This document shows, piece after piece, positions 42,699 through 55,613 of a stretch of 64,000 bases of DNA. How positions within the stretch are numbered: position 1 is the first letter of the stretch; each line of letters opens with the position of its first letter. The stretch spans positions 198,020,184 to 198,084,183 of the forward strand of contig CM066044.1 in assembly GCA_033557465.1 (NCBI GenBank), written 5' to 3'. The position numbers and the translations under genes are program-made. Below the pieces are notes generated by a model. The model ran no database searches, was not told the DNA's origin, and saw only the letters and a list, made by a program, of their open reading frames with translations. This stretch comes from Ichthyophis bannanicus (taxonomy: Eukaryota; Chordata; Amphibia; Gymnophiona; Ichthyophiidae).

Positions 42699-43099
42699 CT
42701 CCGAAGAATGGGAAGGCTATGGTAGACTTAAGGCCTAAGAGGATGTCAAGACGCCCAAGTGGTTTTTTTTGAAAGGGAAAACCTAGATTTAAAAAAGAAA
42801 AAAATAAGGGGACTGGTGATGTCTTTGACTGTGCCAGTGTCGACGGGAAGGAAGAGGTGCTATCCACAAAAAGAGAAGTTTTTTCTTTGACAGGATTTGC
42901 TTCCTGCTGGCTCCGTGGAAAACGAAAAACTGAAGAGAGGGAGTTGGGAAGGTTGGAAGACTGTAGCGCAAGTGCAGTGGGGTACTCCCAAAGGCTTTCC
43001 AATTGGATGCTGGGGAGATTTCCGATGCGGGTTCCGTCGGTACCAACGTCACCCATATGTGAAGACTATATTCCTGCTTGTTCCTGGAGATAGAGGTGT

Positions 43100-44413
43100 T
43101 TATGCTGCATGCAATAGAGGAGGCCTACATATGAACGGTTTCCCCTACTCCCTGTTAGTCGTCCTACATATGAACGGTGAAGTCTTGCCTCAGAGGCTAG
43201 CAAGGCGTATACTGATAGGGCCAATCAGAGGAGTGTGGTGGCTTCTATGCTCTTATTGGAAGATGTCATCGACAGTCTCCAGCTGGCTGCCCATTAGGGG
43301 CAATTACACTTCTTACCAGGAACAGAATCCTAAGCATTCTGAGAATGGGCGGTTAAAGGGATACAAAACTTAGGACACATGGTAGAGGCAAAGGGTTCAT
43401 GTAAATCTTTTAGAGATTTGCATGATGAATACACATTGACAAGCACGCACTTGTTCACATACACTCAGGAGAGTCATTATGTGGCATCTCTTCTGCAGGA
43501 GTTCCTAACAGCTGAGACAATGGTGTGGATCTTACAGTTCTTTGAATTAGGACAGGAGTGGCCCTCGGTTTCTAAATACTCACAAAAGCTGGCGAGGTGA
43601 TACACTCCTGTGGATTTCACCAGGGTAGCAAGGAAATGGGCGGAAGAATTGGGAAGCCTGGTTACCCCAGATGCGATACTAGTCTTATTCCGAGACTAGT
43701 GCTGTTGGCCAGACTACGTGAAATGCAGTTTCGAGTGGTAAACCGCATGGGCTTTTCCCCTCAATGCACCCTGAGAAGATAATGCAAGATAGCAGTTGTC
43801 CTAGGTGCTCAGTTCCAAGGGCAGATCTCAGTCATATGTGGTGGGCATGTGGGAAGATTCAGAAGTACTGGCAGAAATACTATGTTAACTCCCTGATAGT
43901 GGATGGAGGCCCTTGTGATATTTGATCGACTGCCAGCCCCGCCTATGTGGTGAGCAAACAATTCCTTCTTCAGTGCTGGAAGGAGGCGGATGCTTCCATG
44001 GTCTGGGAGTGGCGAAGTTGCTTTCATCAACTGATGCTCCTGGAATATTTAGACACCAAGGGAATACCCAAAAATGGTAAGCCTTCCTGGCCTTGTGGGA
44101 ACGGTACACAACCATGCTGGCACCTCATGCACGTAATGAACTCTTGACTCTTTAAGGGGCTGGGGGGTGCCCTGACTACAAGAACAAGAAGAGGGATGGC
44201 TCCAGCAGATAGCTTGAAGAGTATGTGTGTGTGGACTGGGTGACAGATGGGAGGGGAGGCAAGACAGTAAACATGTTCTAACAGGAATGGGGGAAAAAAT
44301 GTATGGTTTGCTATATATGTGTCGTATTTCTGGGCACTGTGTAAGAGTCCCCACAGTGCCCGGGGGTTGTATTTTGGATAGGTTCAATAAAGATTATTAT
44401 TTTAAAAAAAAAG
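43100..44413 (+). pseudogene. L1 LINE, 3' end of ORF2 and 3' UTR
   Basis: SFRDLHDEYTLTSTHLFTYT, MVWILQFFELGQEWPSVSK, then across stops RKWAEELGSLVTPD, SCPRCSVPRADLSHMWWACG (the C-terminal Cys motif of L1 ORF2) and WEWRSCFHQLMLLEY. Polyadenylation signal AATAAA at 44385-44390 and an A-run to about 44411. A typical 5'-truncated, decayed L1. Confidence 0.8.
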
Positions 44414-45452
44414 TCATCCCTATGCATATGCAGTCACATATATTGATTTAATGACTTCTTGTAAAATACTGACCAGTATAAAAGTATGTACTTTTGAATG
44501 AAGATGTGTATTTTGCTGGTAGGCGTAGCTGGGGGCATGATCTGGGTGAAGCACAGGTGGAATTTGCACATATACACATAGATTATAAAATAACAATCTA
44601 TGCACATTCGTGCATAAAAGAATGTATGTTTGTTTACTCCTGCTCGCAAGCAGGTACAAGTGATTGCTCCTATTCAAGGTATGTTTCTCTGCCATATATG
44701 CTAGTATTTTAGAAAAACAGGCACCTACTTGTCTTTATGAAATGGCACCTATCCATGATGCCCTATTATCAAATTACCCTCCATATGTACATGCAAGGAA
44801 GATCTGATCAAAACAGTTATGTAAATACATCAGAGGGAAAATACTCACTTTATGCCCCCGAATCTTGAGGTTGGTTTGAGTTGAAGATTCATCTTGTGGA
44901 ACCACGCAAGCATAGAGTGCTAGGCCATCTTCTCGCCAAGCCTGCTGTAATCCTACCACCTGGAATGGGGCACTGCTTCCACCTTTGACTTTAAAGCCAA
45001 TCACCTGAAAAGACATGCAATGTATTAACAGACAGGAGAGGTACCATTGCTGGAGTCATTAAAGAAGCTGAGTTCTGAGATACACCCCATTGGAAACAGC
45101 CATTGATAATAATATGGTTAATTAACAATTTGACTTCTCTTTCTAAGTCATTATTGTGTAGTTGGAAGTGTCTGATAATGTTTGTATCAGTCAAAATTAC
45201 ATATTTTATTAGCATTTGATTACATGTTTCTTCGTAAAAGCCCATAGGGAGTTATAATACAGCATAAAACATCAAAATAACTAAATAACATATAAGGGCC
45301 TGTTTACTAGAGTGTTTACTAGGTTTGCACTTACTGTACTTCTCCGACCCCCAGCAACTCTGGGACTCACCACAGGCCCCAGTGCAAAGCAAATATATGG
45401 AAGATTGATCCCTAGCGGTAGTACTGTGAAACTACCGCTAGGGTCACATCTT
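44414..45452. other. No gene recognised; one perfect small palindrome
   Basis: Short open frames only. At 45410-45443 is a 13-bp perfect inverted repeat CCCTAGCGGTAGT / ACTACCGCTAGGG with an 8-base loop. It could form a hairpin, but the purpose is unknown. No T-run follows it. Confidence 0.5.
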
Positions 45453-45460
45453 CCATTTTG

Positions 45461-46010
45461 TTTTTTGGGGTTTTTTATATAATAATTTTTATTAAGGAAC
45501 AACAAGAAATACAGAATCTGTGCAATTCCTGACAAGATAGGGACATGAAATAACACAACATAAACCCGTACCCACCCAAACCTCATTCAAAAAACAAGTC
45601 AAATTGTGCACAGATCCCCAACACCGGACAGTCTAAGAGTCCCCTCCAACTACAATATCAACAAAAAGACAAGATAGGGAGAGGAAGGCGAGTTTAACCC
45701 TGCCATTACCCCTCCCCCTCAAACCTCTCCCTCCCTCCTCCCCCCAAACACTAAACATAGCCAGGTAGCAAACCAGGCAGGTACTCAATGAATAAGTACT
45801 CAGTGGGTATAAGCAACGGTCAAAGGATGTGAATAAGAGCTGACAGTTGACTCAGGGACATCAGGAAGAACCCCTCAAGGACAACTGCCGTCACCACAAT
45901 CATCTCCCTGGCACCTCCAGGAAATCATAAAAGAAGAGCTCTAGATATAGTAGACCTCTGAAAAAGAACCACCTCCGGCTACCAACAGCTCATGATTCAT
46001 CATATACCTG
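45461..46010 (-). mobile_element. Probable LINE (L1) 3' UTR insertion
   Basis: On the minus strand the end reads CCTTAATAAAAATTATTATA followed by an A/C-rich tail. CCATTTTG flanks both ends (45453-45460 and 46011-46018). The 3' UTR-like sequence is C/A-rich with no ORF. Polarity and duplication fit a retroposed 3' fragment; the L1 assignment is tentative. Confidence 0.5.
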
Positions 46011-46018
46011 CCATTTTG

Positions 46019-46933
46019 GAACCTGGTGGCTCTAGAGTAAGAGCAGAGGGGGACTACTCCTGCCCCAGCACTAGACACCAGGGAATCCCCTAGGTGAGTC
46101 CCATAGGGATGAGTTGGGATGGTGGGAGGAAGATGGAGGGGTCTAATTCAGGAAGGAGTCTCTAGTTTAGGGGCTGAGATTTGGTTCGCAGAGTACTGAT
46201 CCTGGGTGAGTGCTATCATAAGGGGGAGGGACTGGATTGCGTTGGGAGGGGATCAGATGCAGGATTAACTTGGTGGGGGGCCTAAGCAGGAGGCCTGTGT
46301 GCCGGGGCAGGAGGCGAGTTGTGATCACTACATGACACTTTGTGGACGATGTGTGTATATGTTTCTGTGACCAGGACAGCAGAGAACAGTAGAAGGGCAG
46401 TTTGAAAGAAGCAGTTCTCTAATTGCTAGGTTTCAGTGTATCAAAGTTTCTATACTGTAAATGTTGGAACTGCTTTTTCTATAGAATGCATTGGGCTATT
46501 TTTTATGGGCGTTTATTTCTCTGGAACCCATGGTCTGATCTGGCCCATTTTTTAATTTAATGTGCCTTTTAACTAGTTTGCCCCCCTCCCCCCAGTCAAA
46601 TATGGTCTCCTTCCATTAAATTTTCAGAGTGCCTCCAGACAGACAAACATACATTCTTGTCTCCTTATGTATAATTTCTTTTAAAATATTTTCTTGGGTT
46701 GGAAAGAATAAAAAGGTTTTAAGCAAGTTCTGAAGGAAAGTTCATAAACCCTTATTAGCCATGTCATCTTAGGGGTGCCACTGCTTCTTCCCAGGGCCAG
46801 TGCAAGACAACTAGATGCCCTAGGTGAACCTTCAGTCTTAAAACTTCCCCACCCCTTCTCACCACAATCCTGTAAAAATGCATTATTGGACATCATGCTT
46901 TCAATTATTAAACTTGTCAAGCTCCCTGCAGGT
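46019..46933. other. No gene recognised
   Basis: Unique-looking sequence up to element F. Nothing coding is supported. Confidence 0.5.
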
Positions 46934-47179
46934 AAAGTGTAGTTACTCACCTGTAATAGGTGTTCTCCAGGGACAGCAGGAATTAGTCCTCACATATGGG
47001 TGCCATCTTACTCAGTCAGATGCCATAGCTATAGCCCCTCTAAGAAGATGACAAAAAAGGATAGCAATTCCAAGGGGAGGAGGGAGGGTTGTGAGGACCG
47101 ATTCATGCTGTCCCTGGAGAACACCTGTTACAGGTGAGTAACTACATTTTCTCCAGGAACAAGCAGGAAGTCAGTTCTC

Positions 47180-48540
47180 ACATATGGGACTCCTGAGCTA
47201 CAGGCTACCGAGGACCTGTAGGAAAAAGCACAGCAGAGCCATGAGCAGTCGCCAGTGAAGGCCGAAGGCAGCCAGAGGACCCCGGGTCCATGGATGGCCA
47301 CGATCCCGGTAGCCGGAACAAGAAGGGTCAGAGGGCAAGAGTTGCTTAAATCCCGAACAGATTATGGAGTACGGCCTGGCCGAAGGCACTGTCCCGACAG
47401 GACTCCCTCTCCAGGTAGTAATGCACCGCAAAGGTGTGAGAGAAGGACCAGGTGGCAGCCCAGCAGATGTCTGTCAGTGGCACAGAGCAGACTGGCGACA
47501 GATGTCGCCATCACTCGGACATTGTGAGTCGTGACTCAGCAGTACATGGGAAGCCCAGCCTGGACCTGGGCAAATGCGATGCAGTCTGCCACCTAGATGG
47601 ACAAGGTATGCTTGGTGACTGCCAACACCAGGAGGCTGGGATCATAGGAGATGAAGAGCTGCCCGAATCTGTGATGGTCCTGAGTCTGCTGCAGGTAGAA
47701 GGAAAGAGACCTCTTACAATCCAGTGTATGGAGAATGGCTGATGCCCCGTCAGCATGGGGCTTCGGAAAGAAGGTGGGCAGCACTATCTCCTGGTTGAGG
47801 TGGAAGTCTGAGATGAACTTCAGGAGGAACTTGGGGTGCATGCGCAGAACCACCCTGTTCCGACAGAACCTCATGTATGGCGCCTCAGCCATCAGTGCCT
47901 GGAGCTCGCTGACTCTTCATGCAGAGGTGAGAGCCACAAGGAAGGTCACCTTCCAAGACAGGTGCCACCGTGAGCAGGAAGCCATGGGCTCAAAGGGTGG
48001 CTTGGTCAGCTGCGTGAGGACCACATTGAGGTACCTTTCCGTCAGGGGAGGGAAGGTGGGGGGCTTGGATAGAAGCAGGCTCCACATGAAGCTGGAGACA
48101 AGTGGTTGCCCCGAAAGGGGTTTACCCTCGATGAGGTGGTGGTTCGCAGAGATGGCACTCAGGTGAACCCTGACCGAGTTAGAGTTCAGTCCAGCCTGTG
48201 AGATGTGTAGCAAGTACTGCAAGACCAAGCTGGTAGGGCAGGAAAACGGAGCTCCAAGTGGACCCAAGCACCACACCGAGAACCGGTACCACTTAAAGGC
48301 ATATGCCCGCCTGGTCAAGTCCTTTCCTGTGGCCAAAAGAATATCTTTGATCTCCATGGGAAGATGGTAGGGGGCTAGAGCGACCCGCTCAGACGCCACG
48401 CTGTGAGGGATAGAGACCTCAAGTTGGGATGGAGTAGAAGACCCCCCTCCTGAGTCAGCAGCTCTGGTGAGTTCCCGAGAGGGACCGGAGGTTCCACTGT
48501 GAGGCGGAGCAGCAGGGGAAAACACAGCTGCCTGGGCCAC
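47180..48540 (-). pseudogene. Element F tyrosine recombinase, decayed
   Basis: N-terminal: GKDLTRRAYAFKWYRFSVWC, LLHISQAGLNSNSVRVHLSA, MASCSRWHLSWKVTFLVALT. A TGA at 47917-47919 replaces the first Arg of SARRVSEL, next to the catalytic Arg (CGA to TGA decay). C-terminal relic HTFAVHYYLE keeps the Tyr region. Frames are shifted near 47590. Confidence 0.77.
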
Positions 48541-50250
48541 CTCGGGGCCACGAGGATCATCGAGGCCTTATTTTGCTGGACTTTGAGAAGGGACCAGGCA
48601 ATGAAGGGTGGGGGGGGGGGGGCGGAAGGCATATAACAGGCCTGTTGCCCATGAAAGGAGGAAGGCGTCCGGGGCTAACCTGTCAGGGTGCTGGAGGGGA
48701 CCACAGAACCGGGAGAGCTGCAAATTCGCAGGGCTGGCAAAGATGTCCAGGACTGGGATCCCCCAATGCTGGAAGAACAACTGCGCCATCCGAGGACACA
48801 GGCTCCACTCGTGCGGTTGGAGGACTCTGCTGAGCCGGTCCGCCAATACATTGTCCTGGCCAGTAGATAGGTGGCTTGGATGGTCATGCCCTGGCTGATG
48901 GCAAAGGAGCACACGGCCACTGCCTCCGAACAGAGGCTGTAGTAGCCAGTCCCTCCTTGTTTGTTCACATAGAACATTGTGACCTGGTTGTCCATCTGGA
49001 CAAGCACCACTTGGTGCTGTAGGCAGTTCCTGAAAGCCTTGAGTACAAGACAGACATCCCAAAGCTCCAGCAGGTTAATCTGCTGCTGGGACTCCAAGGC
49101 ACCAGGTCCCCTGAGTGCACTGCCCTTCGCAGTGGGTTCCCCAGCCCACCAGGGAGGCATCTGTAGTAAAGACCACCTGGTGCATTGGAGCTTGGAAAGG
49201 CATATGCTTCGAAGCAGGTTCTGAACCTCCCACCACCATGCGGGAGACTCCGCCACACCAGATATGACCGAGATGGGGTCTTGGGGCGGCCTGTCAATTG
49301 TGCCCACTGCACGCGGAGGCACCATTGTGCCGCCCACATGTTGAGGCGGGCATTGGGCACGGCATGGACCGTGGAGACCATGTGGCCGAGAAGGCGAAGC
49401 ATCGTCCGGGCCAAGATGGCGCTGTGGCAGTGCACTTCAGATGCCAGGGACATGAGGCAGTCCACTCTGTCCTGAGGAAGGAAAGCCATGACCCACAGGG
49501 TGTCCAAGTGAGCCTCAATGAACTCCAGGGACTAACTAGAGTGAGGTGGGACTTTGGGTAATTGACCATGAACCCCAGATGCTCCAGGAGGTGAATGGTG
49601 CGGTCCATGGCCTGCTGGGCTTCAGAGGCCATACCCCCCATTACAAGCTAGTCATCTAGATAGGGACAGATGAAGGTGCCCTGCAGCTGGAGGTGGGCCA
49701 CAGCCACGGCCAGGCATTTTGTGAAGACCTGTGTGGTGGATGCGAGGCCAAAGGGAAGCACCCTGTACTAGTAGTGGTTTCCCTGAACCATGAAGCGGAG
49801 GTACTTTCTGTGCTTGGGATGGACAAGGATGTAAGCATAAGCATCCTTTAAGTCCAAGGAGCATAGTCAATCGCCCTGCTGGAGGTAGGGCAGTAATGTG
49901 CCAAGGGAGAGTATCTTGAACTTCTCCTGCACCAGGAACTTGTTTAGGTTCCGCAGGCTGAGGATGGGCCAAAGGCCCCCTGTCCTCTTTGGGATGAGGA
50001 AGTATAGGCAGTAAAATGCCCATCCTCTGAGATGCGGTGGGACTGGTTCTACCACTCCCTTCCTCGAGGAAGCCTGCAAGCTCCTGACTTAGGAGGGCCT
50101 GGTGCTGGGGAAGCTGCTTTGGCTCCCTGGGGAAGGATGGAGGGGGGAGCTCATCCAGATGGAGGAGAAAGCCCTACTGAATGACCTGGAGGACCCAGAC
50201 ATCGATGGAGATGGACTCCCACCTGTGAGAGAAGTGGACCAGATGCCCCC
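48375..50250 (-). pseudogene. Element F reverse transcriptase/RNase H, decayed
   Basis: RT: PKRTGGLWPILSLRNLNKFL, EKFKILSLGTLLPYLQQGD, then other frames. The YLDD position near 49655 reads YLDD-like in DNA (TAGTCATCTAGATAGGG) but is out of frame. RNase H: LELWDVCLVLKAF, VQMDNQVTMFYVNKQGG (Asp kept), and RLSRVLQPHEW. Three or more shifts. Confidence 0.77.
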
Positions 50251-50298
50251 CAATGGACAGCTGGATCTGTCAGCAGATGAGAGGCTATGCTGATGTCG

Positions 50299-52274
50299 TC
50301 AAAACACCAAAGATGGTCGAGTCAGCATCAGGATTTGGGTCTTGGAAACCTTTGGCTTATAAGGGCCGTGGGCATGCTCTTGCCCTAACCACCCTGAACG
50401 GGGGTCGCTGCCAGCAGGAAGGATGGAGAGCCCCTTCCAGTGGAAGAAAGGCTTCTTGCTCTGGTGTTTCTTCCTGGGGAGACAGGAAGTTTTCAAGAGA
50501 GGCGAGTATGAGTCATGTACTCCGTTTCAATCTGTGCTGCCTTATCCTCCATGGGCTTGCCGAATAGTTGCTCCCGAGGCAAGGGACATCCAAGCAGCTT
50601 CTCCTGGACTCATTGCTCCAGGTCCGAGGACAGGAACCAAGCCTGACAGTGGGCTACAATGGCAGCCACGCCACCTCCTGGGTGGAAGACTCGAAGCTGT
50701 CATACGCCGCTCATGAGCGGTACTTGAAGCATTCTCCGACGGACTTCGAGAGGGCCTGAAAACATCGGAGATGGTCTCTGTCAAAGCCTGCCACGAAGCC
50801 TCTGAGCTCTCTAGCAAGGTCACGGAGGAACATCCCAATGTATAATTGGTAAACTTGGATGTGGCATGACAACATGGAGCCCTGATAAGCCTTGTGCCCA
50901 AGGGCGGGACTGAAGAATGAGTCTTCGAGCTCTTTAGCTTCTGCATGGCTGATTTGACCACCATAGAGGTGTGAGGAAGCTGGGCTTTCTGAAACCCCGA
51001 GCCTTGCTGAACCCTATACATAACATCCAAGCACTTGCTCACGATAGGGACAGAGGATGGGATCTCCCACATGCAGAGGAGGAGTCAGTTCAGAATGGGA
51101 GGAACTGGCACCAAATGAGCCTCCTTCGGAGGGGTTTCATATTAAAGAATATCGAGCTCCTCCACATTGGGCTCCTCCTCAGACTTGGTGGTGAGCACTA
51201 GGGCCCGCGCCATATCCCAGATGAACTCTAGAAAGGAGGTGTCCTCAGGAAGTGACCACCACTTCTAGGCTGATGGAGAGGGGTCTGAGAGGAGGTCTTG
51301 GTGGGACAGTGTCTCCGGGGAGGATTTCCCGTTGGACTCCCACTGTGAGTAGTCTGTGGAGAACTAGAGGTCAAGTGGCTCGAAATAGGTCAGTGACCCA
51401 CACCAGGCTCCTGAGGCCGAAGCCTGCCCGGAGCCAGAGGCGCTCGCCTGAGAAGATCTCGCACATGAGGACTGGGACGGAGATCGAGACCCATGCTGAG
51501 GACCCTCACGAGGCTCTGGCTCTCGGGGATCCCTGCAGCGGCCTGGAGAGTCCTCAAGGTCAAGGCCCCTGCGGTCTCGAGGTGCGTGCCGGCAGGGTTG
51601 GGCACCAGCACCTGCTGGGCAGTGAGGAACACAGAAACGCTGTGCTCCAAGTCCAGCATTCGGGCCTCCCACTTGAGAGTGGGGCCCTGCGACACAGATG
51701 CTGGGGTGACCGGATCGGGTGTCAAAGAGGAGAGGGGGTCCTCGCCAGGACGACCATCGGAAGACCGGGCGCCTTCACCGGAGGCCTCCATATCGGTTTA
51801 AGATACATTACTGGGCCACTCCCTCTCCAACTCCAAAGTTTGCTGAGGGGGGCTGACAGACCAGGCGCATGACATCTCATGCTTGTCTTGCACCACCAAC
51901 AGAGTCCTCGCAGCCTTTTTCTTCTTCTGTTCGCGCTCATGCGACCCCTGGTCAGAGTGCCACCATGCCCAGGGAGGAGCCTCGAGAGACTCAAGGAGGT
52001 GCAGGGCAGAAGAGCGGGAGGCTACCAGGGATACCGGGGCTACCTTACGGAAGAGATCATCCAGCTTCTGTTTATGACTCTGGATGACCTTGGAGGACAT
52101 CTTACAGAGGGAGCATAGCTCCGGGTCATGGTCAGCTCCTAAATACCTGAGATAACAGTCACGGGTGTTCGTGAGGGACATGTTTTTTGAACACCTATCA
52201 CATTTCTTAAAACCGGAGGCCATTGTGAGAAAAAGGACCCTTGTGAGATCGAAGACCCTCGATGTGGCGAGCAA
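50299..52274 (-). pseudogene. Element F gag, decayed
   Basis: MASGFKKCDRCSKNMSLTN, YLRYLGADHDPELCSLC (one module Cys changed to Tyr), KWEARMLDLEHSVSVFL, then MYRVQQGSGFQKAQLPHTS and MVVKSAMQKLKSSKTHSS, and a basic tail ending RPSLVF at a TTT-TGA-C stop (50299-50301). The long N-terminal frame (52274) contains the start at about 52224. Confidence 0.76.
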
Positions 52275-52478
52275 TTAAAAAGAGCACAAAGTGCGGTGAA
52301 ACACAAAATGGCAAAAAGGTAAAAAAACAGAGACCAGTGCCAAAGCAGAGTGCGGGAAGAGGACCGGCAAAGGCTGGAAAGCAAAAACACTGGTTGGAAT
52401 AAAGAAACATTTTCCGGGGACAAGACACGTCTGAAGGGCTCTGGGGAAAAAAGGAAGACTGAGTAAGATGGCACCCTT

Positions 52479-52687
52479 TTGAAATAGAAAAATAGAAACA
52501 TGAGGACAGAAAAAGACCACATGGCCTATCTAGTCTGTCCTTCCATATCAACCACTACAACATTCTCCTTTTTTCCTTTAGAGATCCTCTGTGTTTGTCC
52601 CATGCTTCTTTGAATTCAGATACTGTTCTCATCTCTACCACCTCCACTGGAAGACTATTCCATGGATCCACCACTCTTTCCGTAAAG
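52479..52687 (-). pseudogene. CR1-group LINE 3' end, cut by element G
   Basis: 52580-52687 matches 38690-38800 (AGATCCTCTGTGT, CCACCTCCACTGG, CATGGATCCACCACTCTTTC), the CR1 C-terminal coding end on the minus strand. The preceding ATAGAAACATGAGGACAG to 52560 is another dispersed repeat or the LINE 3' UTR. Element G begins at 52688 after TAAAG; the uninterrupted copy reads TAAAGAAATATTTCC. Confidence 0.75.
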
Positions 52688-55613
52688 CACAGTTACTTAC
52701 CTGTAACAGGTGATCTCTGGGAACAGCAGGAAAAAGTCTTCACATATGGGTACGTCGGTACCGACGGAGTCCGCGCGGGAAAGCTTCCCAGCGTCCAATC
52801 AGAAAGCTTTTGGAAGCATCCCAACACACCTGCGTGCTGCCTTCCCGCCTTCCCAACTGCCTCTCCTCAGTTAAGTTTTAAAGCTGAGACAAAGAGAGAG
52901 AGAGCAAGGAAGGGAAAGATAGAGATAGAGAAATGCAACTCCTAGGGGAGGTGGGTGGGTTGTGAAGACTTATTCCTGCTGTTCCCAGAGATCACCTGTT
53001 ACAGGTAAGTAACTGTGCTATCTCCAGGAACAAGCAGGAATGAGTTTTCACATATGGGGACTCCCAAGCTCAGATGCCCGGAGGGAGTCTTAGCCTGTGG
53101 CAAGTCTAGAACGAGCCATGCTATTCCTCAGGACCTCAGGCATCCTGGGGATGGAGGGTAGGAGTTGAATATAGAAAAGGAGCTGTGGAACAGCTGGTTA
53201 GAACAGGGCTTCAAAGGGGAAGACCCTGTATCGAGGGCTTTTAGTAATGAAAGATTGTAATCTGGGCCTCCCTTGTTGGCATTGCACAAGTGCACTGAGC
53301 TACATCTGGATCTGATAGGAGAGCCAGTGAATGTGCTCAAGGGGTACTTCACTGAGAAGTAGAGGTAATAAGTAGAATAAAAAACAAGTGGAGGCCAGAA
53401 CCCTTCAGGGTGAGAAATAGCCCCAGGGGAAAACTAGGGTAGCATAAGAGGTAGAGCTTCAGCGGAGACGCAGAAGGTACTATTAAAGAATGCTTAAGCT
53501 TAGAACAACTGAAGCTCCGCAATGTCTTTCCTAAATGTGGTCAATTAGGAAAGAAAAAGGTACATGGAGAGCTTCAGGGTACCAACCTGAAAGGTTATGG
53601 TAAGGAAAAAAGTTGTTAATTACCACAGGAAGTGGTTATAGCTGTAGCCCTCTAAGAATGCTGGCACAGCATTGATAGAGGTAGTGCCCATCTGTCAGGT
53701 TTCTATAGGAATGTAGGGATATCTGAACCTGATAGACAGATAGATAAGTAGATGGATACAGATCTATCTAAAAATATATCTCATTATATCTATATCTGTA
53801 TGTATATCTATCTATCTATATATATAGATAGATATATATCTATATATATAGATAGATATATATCTATATATCTATAGATATATATAGATATAGATATATA
53901 CACACACACATATATATCTATTTAAATATATACACCTAGAGGGTATATAGGCATATAACTATAAGAGATATGTATGGGCAGAAGACACACCGATATATAG
54001 ATACATATATATATACTTATCTATATCTATCTATATATACCTATATGAATAGGCAGGCATATAGACACACGTCTCCAGGAATAAGGATGGAGAGATGTCC
54101 ATAAAACCTCATCCCCCCTAGGGATACAGGGAGAGAGAAAGATTTATCTGACAGCAAGAAGGTTGATACCTGCTTGAATAGATACATAGAGAATCCTCTT
54201 TTCCTGGTTATGACTGGCAGAGTCAGAGGAGAGGTCTCCCTGACAAGAAGAAGTCTGAATTCCCTGCAGAATTTGAGCTCTTGAATAACCAGGATGGCCT
54301 ACATGAAAATGGCAGAGGATAACTTCAGTCTGCAGACAGGAAGTCCAGGTATCTCCAGAATTGCAGTATGGAGAATGGAGAATGGAGAGAGGACGCCTCT
54401 GGAGGAAGATACCCTAGTGACCCGCCTATGAGGGCAAGATGGGTATTAGGCGTCCTCTAGCTGCCATTGAAGAAATTTACCTCTGACGAGAAGACCCAAG
54501 GAGATATAGGCTAGGGATTTGGCCCTCCTTAAGTTTTTCACGTAATGAAAGGCCTGAGGCGTATGCCTCAAAAGAGATTTAAAATGAGATGGTAAGGGTA
54601 GGGAATACCTGCCAGACATGAACATGACTGGGGGAACCCCCCCTAACCATCTGGGGTTATCTGCTAGGCAAGATACTAATGCTCTCTAGCAAGGGCCCAT
54701 AGTGCAAAGCTACTCTGTAGAGATGCAGAGAGCATGCTGCAGGTTGGTTAGAAGAAAAACTGGCTGTGAAAAGCCAGCAGGTAACCAGCTATTCTGCCAA
54801 GGACAAGGGGCGAAGAATAGAAGTTAATAGGGTTTCCCAAACGAGGTTGATAACCTGTTTGGGACTTAGCACTGAGGCGAAGATGATTGCTAGTGGAGGG
54901 GAATCCCTGGTTCTGTAGTGAAACAAAACCAGTGGCTTAACCACTAGGAATTGCTGTATCTGCAGCAACTACCAGAGCAGCATTGAAAAGTTCTTTTCCC
55001 TGCTCCTTTTTAGACTGGGAAAAAGAAACAACAGACATGATAGGAGTCCCTATTGTCTGATGAGCTGCTCTAAGGTAGCAAGGGGGGGAGACAACTCCAG
55101 AAGGGAGAATCCCCCGGTAGAAGAGGTAGAGGACCATAGGGGCTTACCCGTTTAAAGAGTCACTCTTACAAAACAAATGTTGTAGTACGAGGGAGGTAAG
55201 AGAGAGTTGCAAGAGACCGACTATGGAGGAGGTCTCGGATAGATGAGATGATACATGCCAGTACAGGGAAACAACTGTCTGTTGATAGTTGATACCTCTC
55301 TTTCCTCCAAGAGGAAGAGGAAAATGTGTTAATGATGGGCATGATCATCATAAAGACTCTTAGAGTTAGAGGAAAGATGTCTCATGAAGAGATATCTAGA
55401 TAGGTTAGGATAAAAATTAGTGCAGATTCTTCAAGTGAAAAGAAGCAGACTGCTACCCTAACCCCCAACCAAGAGGGACAATGATCTATTTGAAACCCTG
55501 CGACTGCTGGGTTTGTTGACCCTATTGAGGTTGTGGATTCTTCAGACTAGGGCGATGTTTCCCCTGTTTGGGAACATCTGTATGATAGGCAGATGATGGG
55601 TAAAATCTTCTCC
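52688..55613 (-). mobile_element. DIRS element G: good 3' terminus, eroded interior
   Basis: The left end CACAGTTACTTACC, hairpin (arms 52688-52743 and about 52955-53010, one or two mismatches) and internal complementary region to about 53065 are close to A and B. The interior has no long frame. Short DNA matches to DIRS coding sequence remain, for example AATGCTCTCTAGCAAGGGCC near 54680 against the RNase H region of A. The hAT at 55622 and element H at 57912 interrupt it; its right end would lie beyond the window. Confidence 0.75.
53731..54055. repeat. TATC/TATA-type microsatellite
   Basis: Interrupted runs of TATCTA, TAGATA and TATATA, with a short (CA)n at 53898-53910, inside element G. 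Probably slippage growth after insertion. Confidence 0.9.

Larger units (their letters stand above)
40429..43091 (-). mobile_element. DIRS element E, 5' half only
   Basis: Right end CTTGTTCCTGGAGATA near 43091 with 5' terminal repeat (GGTACCAACGTCACCC), then gag and the first third of RT. It stops at about 40429 within RT, so recombinase and the 3' end are missing. Related to D (shared APGF/APSF gag end). Confidence 0.82.
46938..52478 (-). mobile_element. DIRS element F with shortened terminal repeats
   Basis: Left end TGTAGTTACTCACCTG at 46938, after AAAG. Hairpin arms 46938-46993 and 47091-47146, internal complementary region TTTTCTCCAGGAACAAGC. The left repeat jumps from CATATGGGTG straight to CCATCTTACTCAGTC, lacking about 115 bases present in C and H. 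The right side reads GACTGAGTAAGATGGCACCC and then leaves the element near 52478. All three genes present, with many breaks. Confidence 0.85.
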
